From Myxococcales bacterium (GTDB lineage: Bacteria > Myxococcota_A > Polyangia > Polyangiales > Ga0077539), in the NCBI GenBank assembly GCA_016793325.1, contig JAEUKI010000042.1:1-64000 (forward strand): a stretch of DNA of 64,000 bases, written 5' to 3'. How positions within the stretch are numbered: position 1 is the stretch's first letter; each line of letters begins with the position of its first letter. Shown in pieces: positions 33,277 through 42,431 of this stretch. The notes under the pieces are model-generated. The model worked only from the letters and a program-made list of their open reading frames with translations. It was not told where the DNA came from and searched no databases. The translations under genes and the position numbers were made by a program.

Positions 33277-34209
33277 CTACCCCGCGGACGACACCGCGCG
33301 CTCGGCGCGCCCGAGCGCAGTCGCGAGCAGCTCGCCCAGCGTCCGAAGCGCGCGCACGCCGCGGTTTCGATGAGGCAAGAGCAAGTGCACAGGCGCGCCG
33401 GGAAGCTCGAGCTCGGGCAGAACGCGGACGAGGCCGCCGCTTCGAATCCACTCGCTCGCGGTAAACGCAGGGACCATCGCGACGCGATCGGACAACGCAG
33501 CGATCGCCGCAGCCTCCGAGAACGTGCTCACCGACAGCGCCCCCGCGCGACGGATTCGAACGTCGCGCCGAGCGAGCACGCCGACGAGCTGCTTCGACGA
33601 GCCGCCCACGAGCACGTGCTCCGCGTCGTTGATCGCAGCCACCGACGACAGCCGCGAGCCAAACGAAGGCCTCGCCACGAACACGATCGACGTGCTTCCC
33701 AACGCGCGCGCGACGAGCCGCGAGTCCTCGAGGGCGCCGATCCGAACGGCCGCGTCGAAGTCCTCTTCGAGCAACGAAACTCGCCGCGCCTCTGCCGCGA
33801 CCGACACGACGACGCCAGGGTGCCGACGCGACAGCTCGACGAGCGCCGCTGGCAACAGTCGAAGCGACAGCTCGACGGGCGCGGCCACGCGGAGCGACGC
33901 GACCGAAGACGAATCTGCCCTCGCCTCGCCCTCGGCGGCGTCGAGCTCGAGCAGCACCCGCCTCGCGCGCTCGACATAGCGCTCGCCCGCGGGAGTCAGT
34001 CGTATCCCGCGCCCAGTGCGAACGAGCAGCGTGACATCGATCGTGCGCTCGAGCTGCGCGACTTGCCGGCTCACGGTCGAGAGCTGCAGCCCCAGCGCTC
34101 GCGCCGCGGCCGAGAGGGACCCGCCGTCGGCGGTCGCGACGACAGCGCGAAGGGCGTCGAGGTCGATCGACGTTCGAGCGGCGACGCGCGCGGGACTCCG
34201 GGCTTTCAT
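33277..34209 (-). CDS. LysR-family regulator
   Basis: 310 residues from ATG 34207-34209 (MKARSPARVAARTSIDLDAL); seven residues more are possible. Helix-turn-helix at about 15-75 (LSAAARALGLQLSTVSRQVA; LVRTGRGIRLTPAG), CrgA-like effector domain at about 100-300. Divergent from the SnoaL-like gene at 34317, its likely target; TTGCACA/TGTGCAA half-sites lie between them. Confidence 0.84.
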   Translation of the reverse strand: MKARSPARVAARTSIDLDALRAVVATADGGSLSAAARALGLQLSTVSRQVAQLERTIDVTLLVRTGRGIRLTPAGERYVERARRVLLELDAAEGEARADSSSVASLRVAAPVELSLRLLPAALVELSRRHPGVVVSVAAEARRVSLLEEDFDAAVRIGALEDSRLVARALGSTSIVFVARPSFGSRLSSVAAINDAEHVLVGGSSKQLVGVLARRDVRIRRAGALSVSTFSEAAAIAALSDRVAMVPAFTASEWIRSGGLVRVLPELELPGAPVHLLLPHRNRGVRALRTLGELLATALGRAERAVSSAG

Positions 34210-34222
34210 GGCGCTCGTATCC

Positions 34223-34267
34223 TTGCACAAATCGCAAACCAGCCTCGCTTGTTCGCGTTCTGTGCAA
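34223..34267. promoter_or_regulatory. Inverted half-sites between LysR and SnoaL genes
   Basis: TTGCACA at 34223-34229 and its complement TGTGCAA at 34261-34267, 31 bp apart, in the 107-bp divergent region. The spacing suits two contacts of a LysR tetramer; the second also overlaps a possible promoter of the plus-strand gene. Confidence 0.45.
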
Positions 34268-34316
34268 TGGCTTCGTCAGCGACTAGAGCTTGGCCCGTCT
34301 CGAAAGGAGCTCACGC

Positions 34317-34742
34317 ATGACCCTCGATCTCGCGGACCGACTCGCCATTCACGAAACGCTCGCTCGCCTCGACCACGCCGTCGACGCCGGCGACTGGAAC
34401 GCCTACCTCGCCCACTACGCCGACGACGCGACGCTCGACCCAGGCTTCGCGCCGCCCGTGAGCGGTCGCGACGCGATCCGCGCGTTTCTCGTCGCGACCG
34501 AAGGAAACACCCGAGGCAAGCGCCACGTCGCGAGCAACGTCTTCGTCGACGAAACGACCACCAACGCCGTCGCCACGTCGTACCTCGTCGTGATCGAGCG
34601 CGAAGACATCCCCAAGATCATCGCCACTGCGGTGATCGTCGACACGTTTGCGCGACGCGACGGGCAGTGGAAGATCGTTCACCACAAGGTCGCGATCGAC
34701 CCAGGGATGTTCAAAGCCTTCGCGCAGCAGCAGTCGGGCTGA
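34317..34742 (+). CDS. SnoaL-like (NTF2-fold) protein
   Basis: 141 residues, a single cone-fold domain (LAIHETLARLDHAVDAGDWN; LAHYADDATLDPGF; HVASNVFVDE; WKIVHHKVAIDPGMF). It is similar in design to the 131-residue protein at 28970 but not a close copy. AAAGGAG 7 bases before ATG 34317 sets the start. Cytoplasmic, probably a small-molecule isomerase, dehydratase or binding protein under control of the divergent LysR. Confidence 0.78.
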   Translation: MTLDLADRLAIHETLARLDHAVDAGDWNAYLAHYADDATLDPGFAPPVSGRDAIRAFLVATEGNTRGKRHVASNVFVDETTTNAVATSYLVVIEREDIPKIIATAVIVDTFARRDGQWKIVHHKVAIDPGMFKAFAQQQSG

Positions 34743-34965
34743 GACGACGGAGGGTTGGAGCGGTAAACGCCACGCGCGAGCCGCGTGACCGACCGCGCCG
34801 AGCGCGACGACAACGAGCGAAACCGCGGAGAATTCACGGGCGCAGCGCGCGTACTCGCGCGTTGACACTGCGTCGACCGCACGCTCTTCTGTGCGCGGAC
34901 GATCGCGGCTGCGCCTCACGCGACGGGAGCAACGCCGCTTCGATTCTTCATCGAAAGGCGGACTC

Positions 34966-36708
34966 ATGCTGACCTCGAAGCGCGCTCGCACGAGCGCTGC
35001 GGCACTCTCGGCAGCGACGCTGTGGCTCGCGGGCTCCGACGCGTCGGCGCAACGAGCCTTTCCCAGCGCAGAAGGCTTCGGCGCAGGGACGACCGGGGGC
35101 CGCGGAGGTCGCGTCATTCACGTCACGACGCTCGCGGAGTCGGGGCCCGGCAGCCTCCGCGAAGCGCTCGAAGCGACGGGCGCGCGCACGATCGTCTTCG
35201 ACGTGGCTGGGGTCATCGACCTCGGCGCGCCCAACACGGCGAACATCTTCGACGACTCTCCCACCAACAACGTCCTGACGATCCGCACGGGAAACGTCAC
35301 GATCGCCGGCCAGACCGCGCCCTGCGGCGGCATCACCATCCGCGGCAGGCTCTACGCCGAGTACGACCGCGCGGTGCAGAACATCATCATTCGCCACCTC
35401 CGCGTTCGCCCTCCAGCGTGGACCGGTTCGGGCGCGGGCGGCGAGCAATACGACTCGGTCCGCATCTCGATCAACAACCGCGTCGTGATCGATCACGTCT
35501 CGGCGTCCTTCGGCGTCGACGAGACCGTGGATGCGTACGAAGCGCGCGACGTCACCGTGCAGTGGTCGATCTTCGGCGAGGCTGCGACCACCGGCCACGC
35601 CGAGGGCGCGCACAACTACGGGATGCTCAACGACGGCGGCCGCTTCACCGTCCACCACACGCTGTTCGCGCACAATCGCAATCGCAACCCCGCCCTCGGC
35701 GAGGGCCCAGCAGAGTCGATCAACAACGTCGCGTACAACGTCCGCCACGGGTTCATTCACCACAACGAGGCTGGCGGGACGTTCAACATCATCGGCAACT
35801 ACTTCAAACAGGGGCCCAACGACTCGCTGATCCCGTTCTACTTCGACGGAGATCCGTTTACGGGCGTCGGCTACTACCTCGCGGACAACTACGTGGACGA
35901 CCCTGGGCAGCTCGTCGCGTCTGTCGACAATCCCTGGTCGAACACCGCGTATTTCTCCGATCTCGGCGCGCCCGCGACGCTCCGCCGAACGACCGTCCAC
36001 GCGTACTCGGGGAGCGGATACGTCCCCGTGACGACGACGTCGAGCACGGTCGCGTACGACACGGTGCTCCGCCTCGCAGGGGCGTTTCCGAGGGACTCCG
36101 TCGATACGCAGATGATCACCGAGACGCGCAGCACCTCGCCGCGCGCAGGCATGTGGGGCGCCCGCTACCCGAGCAACCTCTTCGCGGGTCTCACGACGTG
36201 CGCTCCACCCGCGGACACCGATCGCGATGGAATCTCCGACGCGTGGGAGCGCTCGCACGGCCTCGATCCCGCTCGTGCCAGCGACAACCAGACGCCGATG
36301 GGCGGCTATCCCGCGATCGAGGTGTACCTCGAAGAGCTCGCCAACGAGCGGATCGGCGTCGTCGCGCCGATGCCGGACGCGGGTGTCGTCGACGCGCGCG
36401 TCGCAGACGCGACGAGCGAGGATGTTCCCGGCGTCGCGCCGCAGCCCGATGTGGTCGCGCCCAGCGACGTTCGAACCGACGACGACGCGACGGTCGCGAT
36501 GGACGCAAGCCCCGCGCCCGACGTCGTCTCCCGCGACGACGCGAGCGGCCGCGCCGATGCGCCAAGCGATGGCGCTTCGGGACCGACGATGCGAGGGGGC
36601 TGCGGGTGTCGCACGACCAACACCCGACCGAAGAGCCTCCCGTCGCTCGTCGTCGCGCTGGCGCTCGCTGGTTCGCTCGCGGTCCGCCGTCGTCGATCCG
36701 CGCGTTGA
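34966..36708 (+). CDS. Secreted pectate-lyase-like protein with MYXO-CTERM anchor
   Basis: 580 residues. Signal peptide 1-28 (hydrophobic core, cut near DASAQ). Residues about 30-410 form a right-handed beta-helix of the PL1 pectate-lyase type: AFPSAEGFGAGTTGGRGGRV, SGPGSLREALEA, IRGRLYAEYDRAVQNIIIRH, VRISINNRVVIDHVSASFGV. A calcium-binding DTDRDGISDAW motif follows near 410, then an Ala/Asp/Pro-rich linker and a sorting tail at 544-580 (GGCGCR, hydrophobic stretch, RRRR). Likely cleaves plant or microbial polysaccharide at the cell surface. Starts at ATG 34966 after AAAGGCGG; monocistronic. Confidence 0.85.
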   Translation: MLTSKRARTSAAALSAATLWLAGSDASAQRAFPSAEGFGAGTTGGRGGRVIHVTTLAESGPGSLREALEATGARTIVFDVAGVIDLGAPNTANIFDDSPTNNVLTIRTGNVTIAGQTAPCGGITIRGRLYAEYDRAVQNIIIRHLRVRPPAWTGSGAGGEQYDSVRISINNRVVIDHVSASFGVDETVDAYEARDVTVQWSIFGEAATTGHAEGAHNYGMLNDGGRFTVHHTLFAHNRNRNPALGEGPAESINNVAYNVRHGFIHHNEAGGTFNIIGNYFKQGPNDSLIPFYFDGDPFTGVGYYLADNYVDDPGQLVASVDNPWSNTAYFSDLGAPATLRRTTVHAYSGSGYVPVTTTSSTVAYDTVLRLAGAFPRDSVDTQMITETRSTSPRAGMWGARYPSNLFAGLTTCAPPADTDRDGISDAWERSHGLDPARASDNQTPMGGYPAIEVYLEELANERIGVVAPMPDAGVVDARVADATSEDVPGVAPQPDVVAPSDVRTDDDATVAMDASPAPDVVSRDDASGRADAPSDGASGPTMRGGCGCRTTNTRPKSLPSLVVALALAGSLAVRRRRSAR

Positions 36709-36867
36709 TCCGAAGCCAACCTTGATTGTGTGGGTCCCCGTGGCCAACGACGTCGCGCAGCGCCCGCTCGGACGAAGACCCACCACGAGCGATCCATTGG
36801 AAATCAACCCGCGGATCTCCGGTCGCGCGTCACCAACCGAGCGCCGAGCCGCGGTAACATGGGCGCT

Positions 36868-37410
36868 ATGGCGACGACGAAGCGCACGGGATCCCGCAAG
36901 GGCGCAGCGAGCTCCTCGAACGAGAAGGGGACGGACGCGAAGGGGACGAAGACTTCGAGCTCCAAAGACTCAGCCGGAGCCGCGATCTTGAAAGACCTCG
37001 GGTTGACGGACGCAGAGCTGAAGGCGTTTCTGCCCGCGGACGCGCCCAAGTGGCTCCGCGCCGCGTTTTGGTGCCAGTTCGACTGCGATCTCTCGCTCGA
37101 CGAGCTCGCGCGGCACTTCGAGAAGCGCTTCGCAGTCGAGATCGTGGTCGAACCGAAGTTTCCCGATCCCGGACCGCCCGATGGCATCCCTGTGAGGCAA
37201 GTGATCTTCATGCCCGCTGGGAGATACGCGCAGTTTCGCTTCTACGGGATGCGCGGCGAGCGCTACGTCGAAGACGGATCGGTTCAGCTCGAGGTGAGCT
37301 TCGGGAGCCTCGGCGCCCCATGGGGAAGCAATCGCGCGGTGTACGAACGCTTCAAGCAGCTCGAGCTGCCCGCGATCGGCGCGCGCAACGTCGTCGAGCG
37401 CACCGACTAA
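36868..37410 (+). CDS. Hypothetical protein with basic, Ser/Lys-rich leader
   Basis: 180 residues from ATG 36868 (ATG 36859 is equally possible). Residues 1-40 are low-complexity (Lys, Ser, Thr, Gly). The rest is globular: LKDLGLTDAELKAFLPADAP, FWCQFDCDLSLDELARHFEK, VRQVIFMPAGRYAQFRFYGM. No family recognised. The stop codon is followed at the next base by repeat R1. Confidence 0.6.
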   Translation: MATTKRTGSRKGAASSSNEKGTDAKGTKTSSSKDSAGAAILKDLGLTDAELKAFLPADAPKWLRAAFWCQFDCDLSLDELARHFEKRFAVEIVVEPKFPDPGPPDGIPVRQVIFMPAGRYAQFRFYGMRGERYVEDGSVQLEVSFGSLGAPWGSNRAVYERFKQLELPAIGARNVVERTD

Positions 37411-37522
37411 ACCACGCCCCAATTGAACGTCGTAGAATTGAGCCGAGCATCGGCGTGGTGGAAATCAAGTCAAACCGCCACGAATCAATCGATGAATGTG
37501 CGACGATCGAATGAGTGGCGGT
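37411..37522. repeat. Dispersed repeat R1, copy 2 (most complete)
   Basis: 112 bp with two complete modules: ACCACGCC (37411-37418) pairs with GGCGTGGT (37452-37459), and ACCGCCAC (37474-37481) pairs with GTGGCGGT (37515-37522). It begins at the base after a stop codon. Confidence 0.85.
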
Positions 37523-37549
37523 GTAGCGTCGGCAAACCAACGCGCGTCG

Positions 37550-38362
37550 CTACGGCGCCGCGCGCGGATCCCAGCCCGTCACGAGCCCCTCTTCGAGCCC
37601 GTCGAGCGCGGTCATCTCGTCCTCGCTCAGCGCGAAATCGAAGACCGCGAAGTTCTCGACGAGCCGCGCACTTCGTGTGGACTTCGGAAGCACGACGAAC
37701 CCGCGCTGAAGTCCCCAGCGCAAGAGCACCTGCGCGGCCGTTCGTCCGCGCTCGGTCGCGATGCGAACGACCACGGGGTGCCCCAGGCGCACGCCCTTGG
37801 TGAGCGGGCTGTACGCCTCGACGACGATCCCGTGCTCGTCGCACAGCGCGCGAAGCCCGCGGTGCTGCAAGAACGGGCTCGCTTCGACTTGATTGACGCT
37901 CGGGGGCTCTTCGCACTTCGCGAGCAGCTCGCGAACGTGGTGCTCCATGTAGTTGCTCACGCCGATGGCCCTCGCGCGTCGCTCCGAGAGCAGCCGCTCG
38001 AGCGCTCGCCACGAATCGAGCCGCTTGTTCACGACGGGCCAGTGCAAGAGCAACAGGTCGACGTAGTCGAAGCGCATGCGTTCGAGCGAGCGCTCGGCGG
38101 CGCGGAGCGTGGCGTCGTAGCCGTGATCGTCGTTCCAGATCTTGGTGGTGACGAAGACCTCGGAGCGCGCGAGACCCGACTCGCGGATCCCTTCGGCGAC
38201 GTCCGCTTCGTTGCCGTAGATCCGCGCCGTATCGACGTGCCGATAGCCGCACGCCAGCGCCTCGCGCACGACGCGCCTCGTCTCGGCGCCGGACGGCGTT
38301 CGAAACACACCGAGCCCCACAGAGGGAATTCGCACGCCATTTCGAAGCGTCCGCTCGTTCAT
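37550..38362 (-). CDS. Aldo-keto reductase
   Basis: 270 residues, a TIM-barrel NADPH-dependent reductase of the 2,5-diketo-gluconate reductase type. The catalytic tetrad is Asp44, Tyr49, Lys74 and His107. Signature LLLLHWPV and the C-terminal IPK-like LPKST (phosphate binding) are present. I chose ATG 38360-38362 (NGVRIPSVGLGVFRT is the family start); 11 more residues are possible. A perfect 11-7-11 palindrome lies 46 bp upstream. Reduces aldehydes or ketones in the cytoplasm. Confidence 0.9.
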   Translation of the reverse strand: MNERTLRNGVRIPSVGLGVFRTPSGAETRRVVREALACGYRHVDTARIYGNEADVAEGIRESGLARSEVFVTTKIWNDDHGYDATLRAAERSLERMRFDYVDLLLLHWPVVNKRLDSWRALERLLSERRARAIGVSNYMEHHVRELLAKCEEPPSVNQVEASPFLQHRGLRALCDEHGIVVEAYSPLTKGVRLGHPVVVRIATERGRTAAQVLLRWGLQRGFVVLPKSTRSARLVENFAVFDFALSEDEMTALDGLEEGLVTGWDPRAAP

Positions 38363-38407
38363 CGCTGGCTCCTGTCGCGACAAGCCGTCGTGCATCGTAG
38401 CCCCATT

Positions 38408-38436
38408 TGTTCGCTACCCGTTGACGGTAGCGAACA
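38408..38436. promoter_or_regulatory. Perfect 11-7-11 palindrome upstream of the aldo-keto reductase
   Basis: TGTTCGCTACC, spacer CGTTGAC, GGTAGCGAACA. It sits between the MBL gene's stop and the aldo-keto reductase start, both on the minus strand. It lacks the T-run of a terminator, and a TACGAT -10-like box follows near 38394-38399 on the minus strand, so a repressor operator is more likely. No regulator gene is adjacent. Confidence 0.6.
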
Positions 38437-38448
38437 TCGCGCGGGGGG

Positions 38449-39294
38449 TTACGTCGAGCTCCAGACCGGATTCGTCGCGGTCATGTGAAGCTGAAACCCA
38501 TCGCCCGCGTGGCCGGGATAGCGCCGCTTCATCGCCGCTTCGAGCGCCTCGCCGCGCACGCCGTCGTCGAGCAGTCGCAGAAGGTCACTCAGGTACGCGC
38601 GCTGCGCGAGCAGGACGTTCGAGTCGGTGACGGGGCCGTGGCCCGTGATCACGCGCACCTCGGGCCCCGGATGCGCGGCGATCACGCCGTCCAGATATTC
38701 GAGCCAGTTCTTCAGCGATTGCCGGTCGACGCCCATCCCGGCCCACGCGTGGACGTGGTTGTACGCGAGGTCCGACGCGAACAGCGTCTGCACCTCGGGC
38801 ATCCACAAGAGCGTCAGCCGCGTGAACTCCGACGGCCCCGGCGTGACCCACGGGCGCAGCGTGATCTTGTGCTCGCCCGGCAGCACCAAGCCTCCCTCGG
38901 GCAAGACCTCGAGCATCGCTCGATAGTCCGTGACCGACGCAGAGAGGTCCGGCGACGGGAGCATCCCGAACTTCTCCATCGTCTGCGCCATGCCCACGAT
39001 GTCGTCGCCGATCTCCGACTTGGCGACAAGCACTTTCGCAGAGGGAAACCGCGTCCGAAGCGGCTTGATCCCGAAGAAGATGTCCGGATGTCCGTGGGAC
39101 AAAATGATCGCGTGCAACGATCGACCCGAGGCTGCGACGAAGTCAGCGACGCGCGCTCCGTCGTCGTTTCCGTTGCTCGCGGTGTCGATCAACACCGCGT
39201 GCTCGTCGTTGCAGACGAGCCACGCGTTGGCGTTGAAGTACGGGTGCGTGAAGCGTCGAAGCTCGATGTGCGGCGCGAGAAGGGTGGTGCTCAT
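38449..39294 (-). CDS. MBL-fold metallohydrolase with altered metal motif
   Basis: 281 residues. The metallo-beta-lactamase fold is clear (NAWLVCNDEHAVLIDTASNG; FASDLAYNHVHAW; VITGHGPV). The key motif at 67-72 reads His-Gly-His-Pro-Asp-Ile, so the His that normally follows Asp is replaced by Ile; a single-metal or altered centre is expected. Relatives hydrolyse lactones or thioesters. It lies 86 bp upstream of the aldo-keto reductase on the same strand; the palindrome between them argues for separate control. Confidence 0.78.
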   Translation of the reverse strand: MSTTLLAPHIELRRFTHPYFNANAWLVCNDEHAVLIDTASNGNDDGARVADFVAASGRSLHAIILSHGHPDIFFGIKPLRTRFPSAKVLVAKSEIGDDIVGMAQTMEKFGMLPSPDLSASVTDYRAMLEVLPEGGLVLPGEHKITLRPWVTPGPSEFTRLTLLWMPEVQTLFASDLAYNHVHAWAGMGVDRQSLKNWLEYLDGVIAAHPGPEVRVITGHGPVTDSNVLLAQRAYLSDLLRLLDDGVRGEALEAAMKRRYPGHAGDGFQLHMTATNPVWSST

Positions 39295-39615
39295 GCTCGG
39301 CTCTCTCTGTCAGTGCGCGACCTCGCTCGGAGGCGCGCGTGGGCACGCGGCGAAACCGCTCGCGGCAGTGGCTCGAAGGCGTCGTGCCCTCGGCGCGACT
39401 GACCATCGTCCCACTCGCATGTTGCGACAATGCACCATCGCGCAACTCATCGTTTCGTTCTGTGCATATCGCTTGTTCCGCCGCGGCCACGCAGAGAGGC
39501 TTCGCTGGACGCATCGGACCAGCGATCAACATTGCAACGGATGCATATATCGATCGTATGGATTGCAATGGTCGCATCGTTGCGACCGTCGAATGCTCTC
39601 GGGCCCGAGGTACCC
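39295..39615. other. Regulatory region upstream of the outer-membrane protein gene
   Basis: About 320 bp with no gene I can support. The 39420-39600 part is AT-richer than its surroundings and contains ATGCATATATCGATCGTAT and a perfect 7-4-7 inverted repeat at 39570-39587 (GGTCGCA/TGCGACC), plus GTTGCG...CGCAAC around 39422-39447. These are plausible promoter or operator elements. Confidence 0.4.
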
Positions 39616-40464
39616 GTGGCGCCATTTCACCGAGCGGTCGCGCGTGTGTTCACCGCTGCATCCTTCGCGCTCTGCGCGAGCGCGTCGTCGAGCGCCGCCG
39701 CCGCGCCCGTCAACGCCGAGTCGCTCCGTCCGAATCTCTTTCGCGCGGGGTGGTCAGGCGGGCTCGACGCGAACTTCGCGCTCAGCCGAGGCAACATCGA
39801 CCTCCTCGATGTCGGCGGCGCCGGCCGCGTGCAGTATCAGCGGCTCTACCCGAGCGCGCCGGTCGCGCCACCCGCGCAACCCGAGCTTCCGTGGGTCCAT
39901 CACCGCGTGTTTCTCACAGCGACCGGGCGCTTCGCGGACCGCGCGGGAGCGCCCTTCGTGAGCCAGGCGTTCGCCCACCTGCGGTGGACCGCGATGTGGC
40001 ACCGGCGCGTCGGCTCGGACCTCTTCGCGCAGCACCAGTACAACGAGTTTCAGAGGCTTCGAGGGCGGACGTTGCTCGGCGCGGGCGTGCGCGTCGAGAT
40101 CGTTCACGCACCAGTATTCATGTTGTCCGCTGGCAGCGGGTACATGCTCGAATACGAGCGGATCAACGTCCTCGAAGGCGCGCCCGATCCGCCCGAGACC
40201 CTCGCGCATCGATGGACCAACTACCTCACCGCGCGCCTCTCCCTTTGGAACTCCGCGCTCCTCGTGCAAAACACGCTGTACGTCCAGCCGAGGTTCGACG
40301 CGCCGAGCGACGTCCGGCTCCTCGAAGAGCTCGAGGTCCTCGCGAAGGTGACGGACGTGTTCGGGCTCGGAGTCACCGCGAGCGTGGCGTACGACAGCGC
40401 TCCGCCGACGGGCGTTCGCGAGACGGAGCTTCGGGTGTTTTCGACGGTGCGATTGTCGTTCTGA
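39616..40464 (+). CDS. Predicted outer-membrane protein (DUF481-like)
   Basis: 282 residues. From GTG 39616 (GAGG 5 bases upstream) the protein has a signal peptide (VAPFHRAVARVFTAASFALC, then small residues to about residue 33). The mature part has alternating short strands with aromatic ends (GWSGGLDANFALSRGNIDLL, TAMWHRRVGSDLFAQHQYNE, LLGAGVRVEIV, YLTARLSLW) and ends in Phe (RLSF), like salt-induced YdiY/DUF481 barrels. Function unknown. Upstream ATGs would remove the signal peptide from the N-terminus. Confidence 0.72.
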   Translation: MAPFHRAVARVFTAASFALCASASSSAAAAPVNAESLRPNLFRAGWSGGLDANFALSRGNIDLLDVGGAGRVQYQRLYPSAPVAPPAQPELPWVHHRVFLTATGRFADRAGAPFVSQAFAHLRWTAMWHRRVGSDLFAQHQYNEFQRLRGRTLLGAGVRVEIVHAPVFMLSAGSGYMLEYERINVLEGAPDPPETLAHRWTNYLTARLSLWNSALLVQNTLYVQPRFDAPSDVRLLEELEVLAKVTDVFGLGVTASVAYDSAPPTGVRETELRVFSTVRLSF

Positions 40465-40493
40465 AGCGCGACCGCCTCGATCGCACGAGCGCA

Positions 40494-40931
40494 TCAGCGT
40501 CGAGCGCGCGCACGACGCGCAGCGGCGAGCGAGTGCACCGTCGCGACTGGCTCGGCGACAACGAGCCGCGGCCGCGGGCGAAGATCGTCCCCGCGCATCA
40601 CCGCTTCTTGCAGAGCTTCTCCGGAGGTTCGCTCCCACGCCCAATCGACGCCCTCCTCAGGAATCGAAGCGCGCCACCGACCGTGCCTCCCGCGCTCGTC
40701 GTCCGGGTCGACCGCGAGGCACTCGACCACGCGAAAGCCCGAGCGAACAAGCGCTCGTTCGTGCCCGACCACCGCGCGAACGAGCGCGCCGACCACCGCG
40801 GACGGCCCCTCGACTCGCAGCGTCGAGGGCTCGCCACGAACGGCAGCAACGACCGCGTGGTGCACCTCGTTGACGAGCGCCGCGCGGATCTTGGCGACGG
40901 CGCTCTGCGGTTTGTCCTTCGTGCGGCTCAC
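40494..40931 (-). CDS. Hypothetical protein
   Basis: 145 residues from GTG 40929-40931, 11 bp after the stop of the propeller gene. Codon third positions are strongly G/C, as in neighbouring genes, which supports coding. Sequence: AVAKIRAALVNEVHHAVVAA, RAVVGHERALVRSGFRVVEC and a basic Arg-rich tail. No family recognised; probably cotranscribed with the upstream gene. Confidence 0.5.
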   Translation of the reverse strand: MSRTKDKPQSAVAKIRAALVNEVHHAVVAAVRGEPSTLRVEGPSAVVGALVRAVVGHERALVRSGFRVVECLAVDPDDERGRHGRWRASIPEEGVDWAWERTSGEALQEAVMRGDDLRPRPRLVVAEPVATVHSLAAARRARARR

Positions 40932-40942
40932 GACGGTGCACT

Positions 40943-42343
40943 CTACGACCGTGCGCGCCTCGCAGAAGGACCAACCCGCGCCCGAACGACGAACACGCCC
41001 GAGGCCTCGCGCACGACGAAGAGCACGCTCCCGTCCGCCTGGACCGTCGGGTTGGACAACACCGTTCCCGGTCGCGACGACGACTGTTGCAGCGAGCACG
41101 ACCCGCGCTCGACCGATCGTGAACCGTCGGGCGCAATGCGCACGATCCTCGGTCCGAGCCCGCGCCGGACGCAGTCACCTTCGACGAAGAGCGCTGGCCC
41201 GTCGTCGCTCGCCTCCGAGAGAAAGCCCTCGGATCCGCGGAGCTCGGCGCGAACGTCCATCGCTTCCGACGGTCGCTGTGCGTCGATCACGCGCATCCCG
41301 TCGCACCGCTGCGCGGCGACCAGCAATCGTGTCCCTGCTCGCGCGACGCCGTGCTGCAAATCGACAGCGCTGACGATCACGCCGTCCGTTCGAAGAAAAA
41401 CCAGCGCCCCGTAGGCCGTCGCCGCGAGCAGATCGTCGCGAACCGCGCCGCGAAGAACCAGCGACGTCGCGAGCCCACGACACGGCGAATACGGCCCGAG
41501 CCGCGCGCCGATCGTCACGGGCAGCGCATCCCACTGCCTCGTCGCGAGATCGAGCCGGTGCAATCGCACATCGGATCCCGTCTGCGAGACTCGAAACACG
41601 CGCCCGCCGACGATCGCCGCGCCGCTCAGAAACGACGCAGGTTCGGTCGTCACAGCGCGCGACGGCAGTGCGATCGCCGCCCGCTGTCCCGTCGCGACGT
41701 CGACCTCTGCGAGCGTCGTCATGGACGAGTCGGACACGTACGTCCTTCGATGGACCGGGTCGTAGTGCGCGCCCATGGCCCACGCCGTCAGCGCCGAAGC
41801 GGTACCCGTCGCGCTCGATCGCTCCGTGGTCGTCTGCTCCCAGCGCGCTGTGAGCCCGTTCGAAAACAACGCGAGCCCCTGAGACGGACCGCCGACTCCC
41901 ACCAGCAAAACGCCAGTCGAAACAGCGCTCAACGCTCCGACCCACAGGCCGGACCTTAGTGTGTGCGCCGCGCCCGAGCCGAGCTCGAGGACCGTGTTGC
42001 GCCCGCCGTGCAGCCACACCCTGCTCGGGTCCCGCGCGATCGCGCGCAGCGATCCCACGGACTCGAGCGTTACCGAACCGCTCCGCTGCGCGACGGCGTG
42101 AAGGAGCTGCGCTCGCTGAACGTCCGCGAGCGACGCGGACCCCACGATCGACAGCTGGAGCTCGATCGGCTCGTCGCCCACCGGCGGCGCCGTCGTTCGC
42201 GTCGCGCCCGCGTCTCGCGCGACGCTCGCGTCCGCGCCACCGCCGTCCACACGAAGCTGCGCGTGGGCGGCGCGCGTCACGGAGATCGCGACGACCGCTG
42301 CGCTCATCGCGGCGAAGACCTGTCTGCGATCACACAACAACAC
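40943..42343 (-). CDS. Exported beta-propeller-like protein
   Basis: 466 residues from GTG 42341-42343, which gives a signal peptide (VLLCDRRQVFAAMSAAVVAI, cut near AHAQ). The rest shows repeated four-strand patterns (RVWLHGGRNTVLELG; RRTYVSDSSMTTLAEVDVAT; GRVFRVSQTGSDVRLHRLDL; GTRLLVAAQRCDGMRVIDA), typical of a YVTN/WD-like propeller. Probably periplasmic or surface, function unknown. A longer frame to 42586 is open but crosses the divergent CPCC gene. Confidence 0.65.
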   Translation of the reverse strand: MLLCDRRQVFAAMSAAVVAISVTRAAHAQLRVDGGGADASVARDAGATRTTAPPVGDEPIELQLSIVGSASLADVQRAQLLHAVAQRSGSVTLESVGSLRAIARDPSRVWLHGGRNTVLELGSGAAHTLRSGLWVGALSAVSTGVLLVGVGGPSQGLALFSNGLTARWEQTTTERSSATGTASALTAWAMGAHYDPVHRRTYVSDSSMTTLAEVDVATGQRAAIALPSRAVTTEPASFLSGAAIVGGRVFRVSQTGSDVRLHRLDLATRQWDALPVTIGARLGPYSPCRGLATSLVLRGAVRDDLLAATAYGALVFLRTDGVIVSAVDLQHGVARAGTRLLVAAQRCDGMRVIDAQRPSEAMDVRAELRGSEGFLSEASDDGPALFVEGDCVRRGLGPRIVRIAPDGSRSVERGSCSLQQSSSRPGTVLSNPTVQADGSVLFVVREASGVFVVRARVGPSARRARS

Positions 42344-42431
42344 GGCGCGATCATACCGCCGCGCGGCTCGCGGTCGAAGTCCGACGTCCGCGCTACGCTC
42401 GATCAACTCTTCGACGCACGAGGGAGGCACC

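Noticed and set aside
33095..34267. Extension of superoxide dismutase to 583 residues
   Set aside because: The extra part is the shadow of a LysR gene; SodB has its own ribosome site and normal length at 33094.
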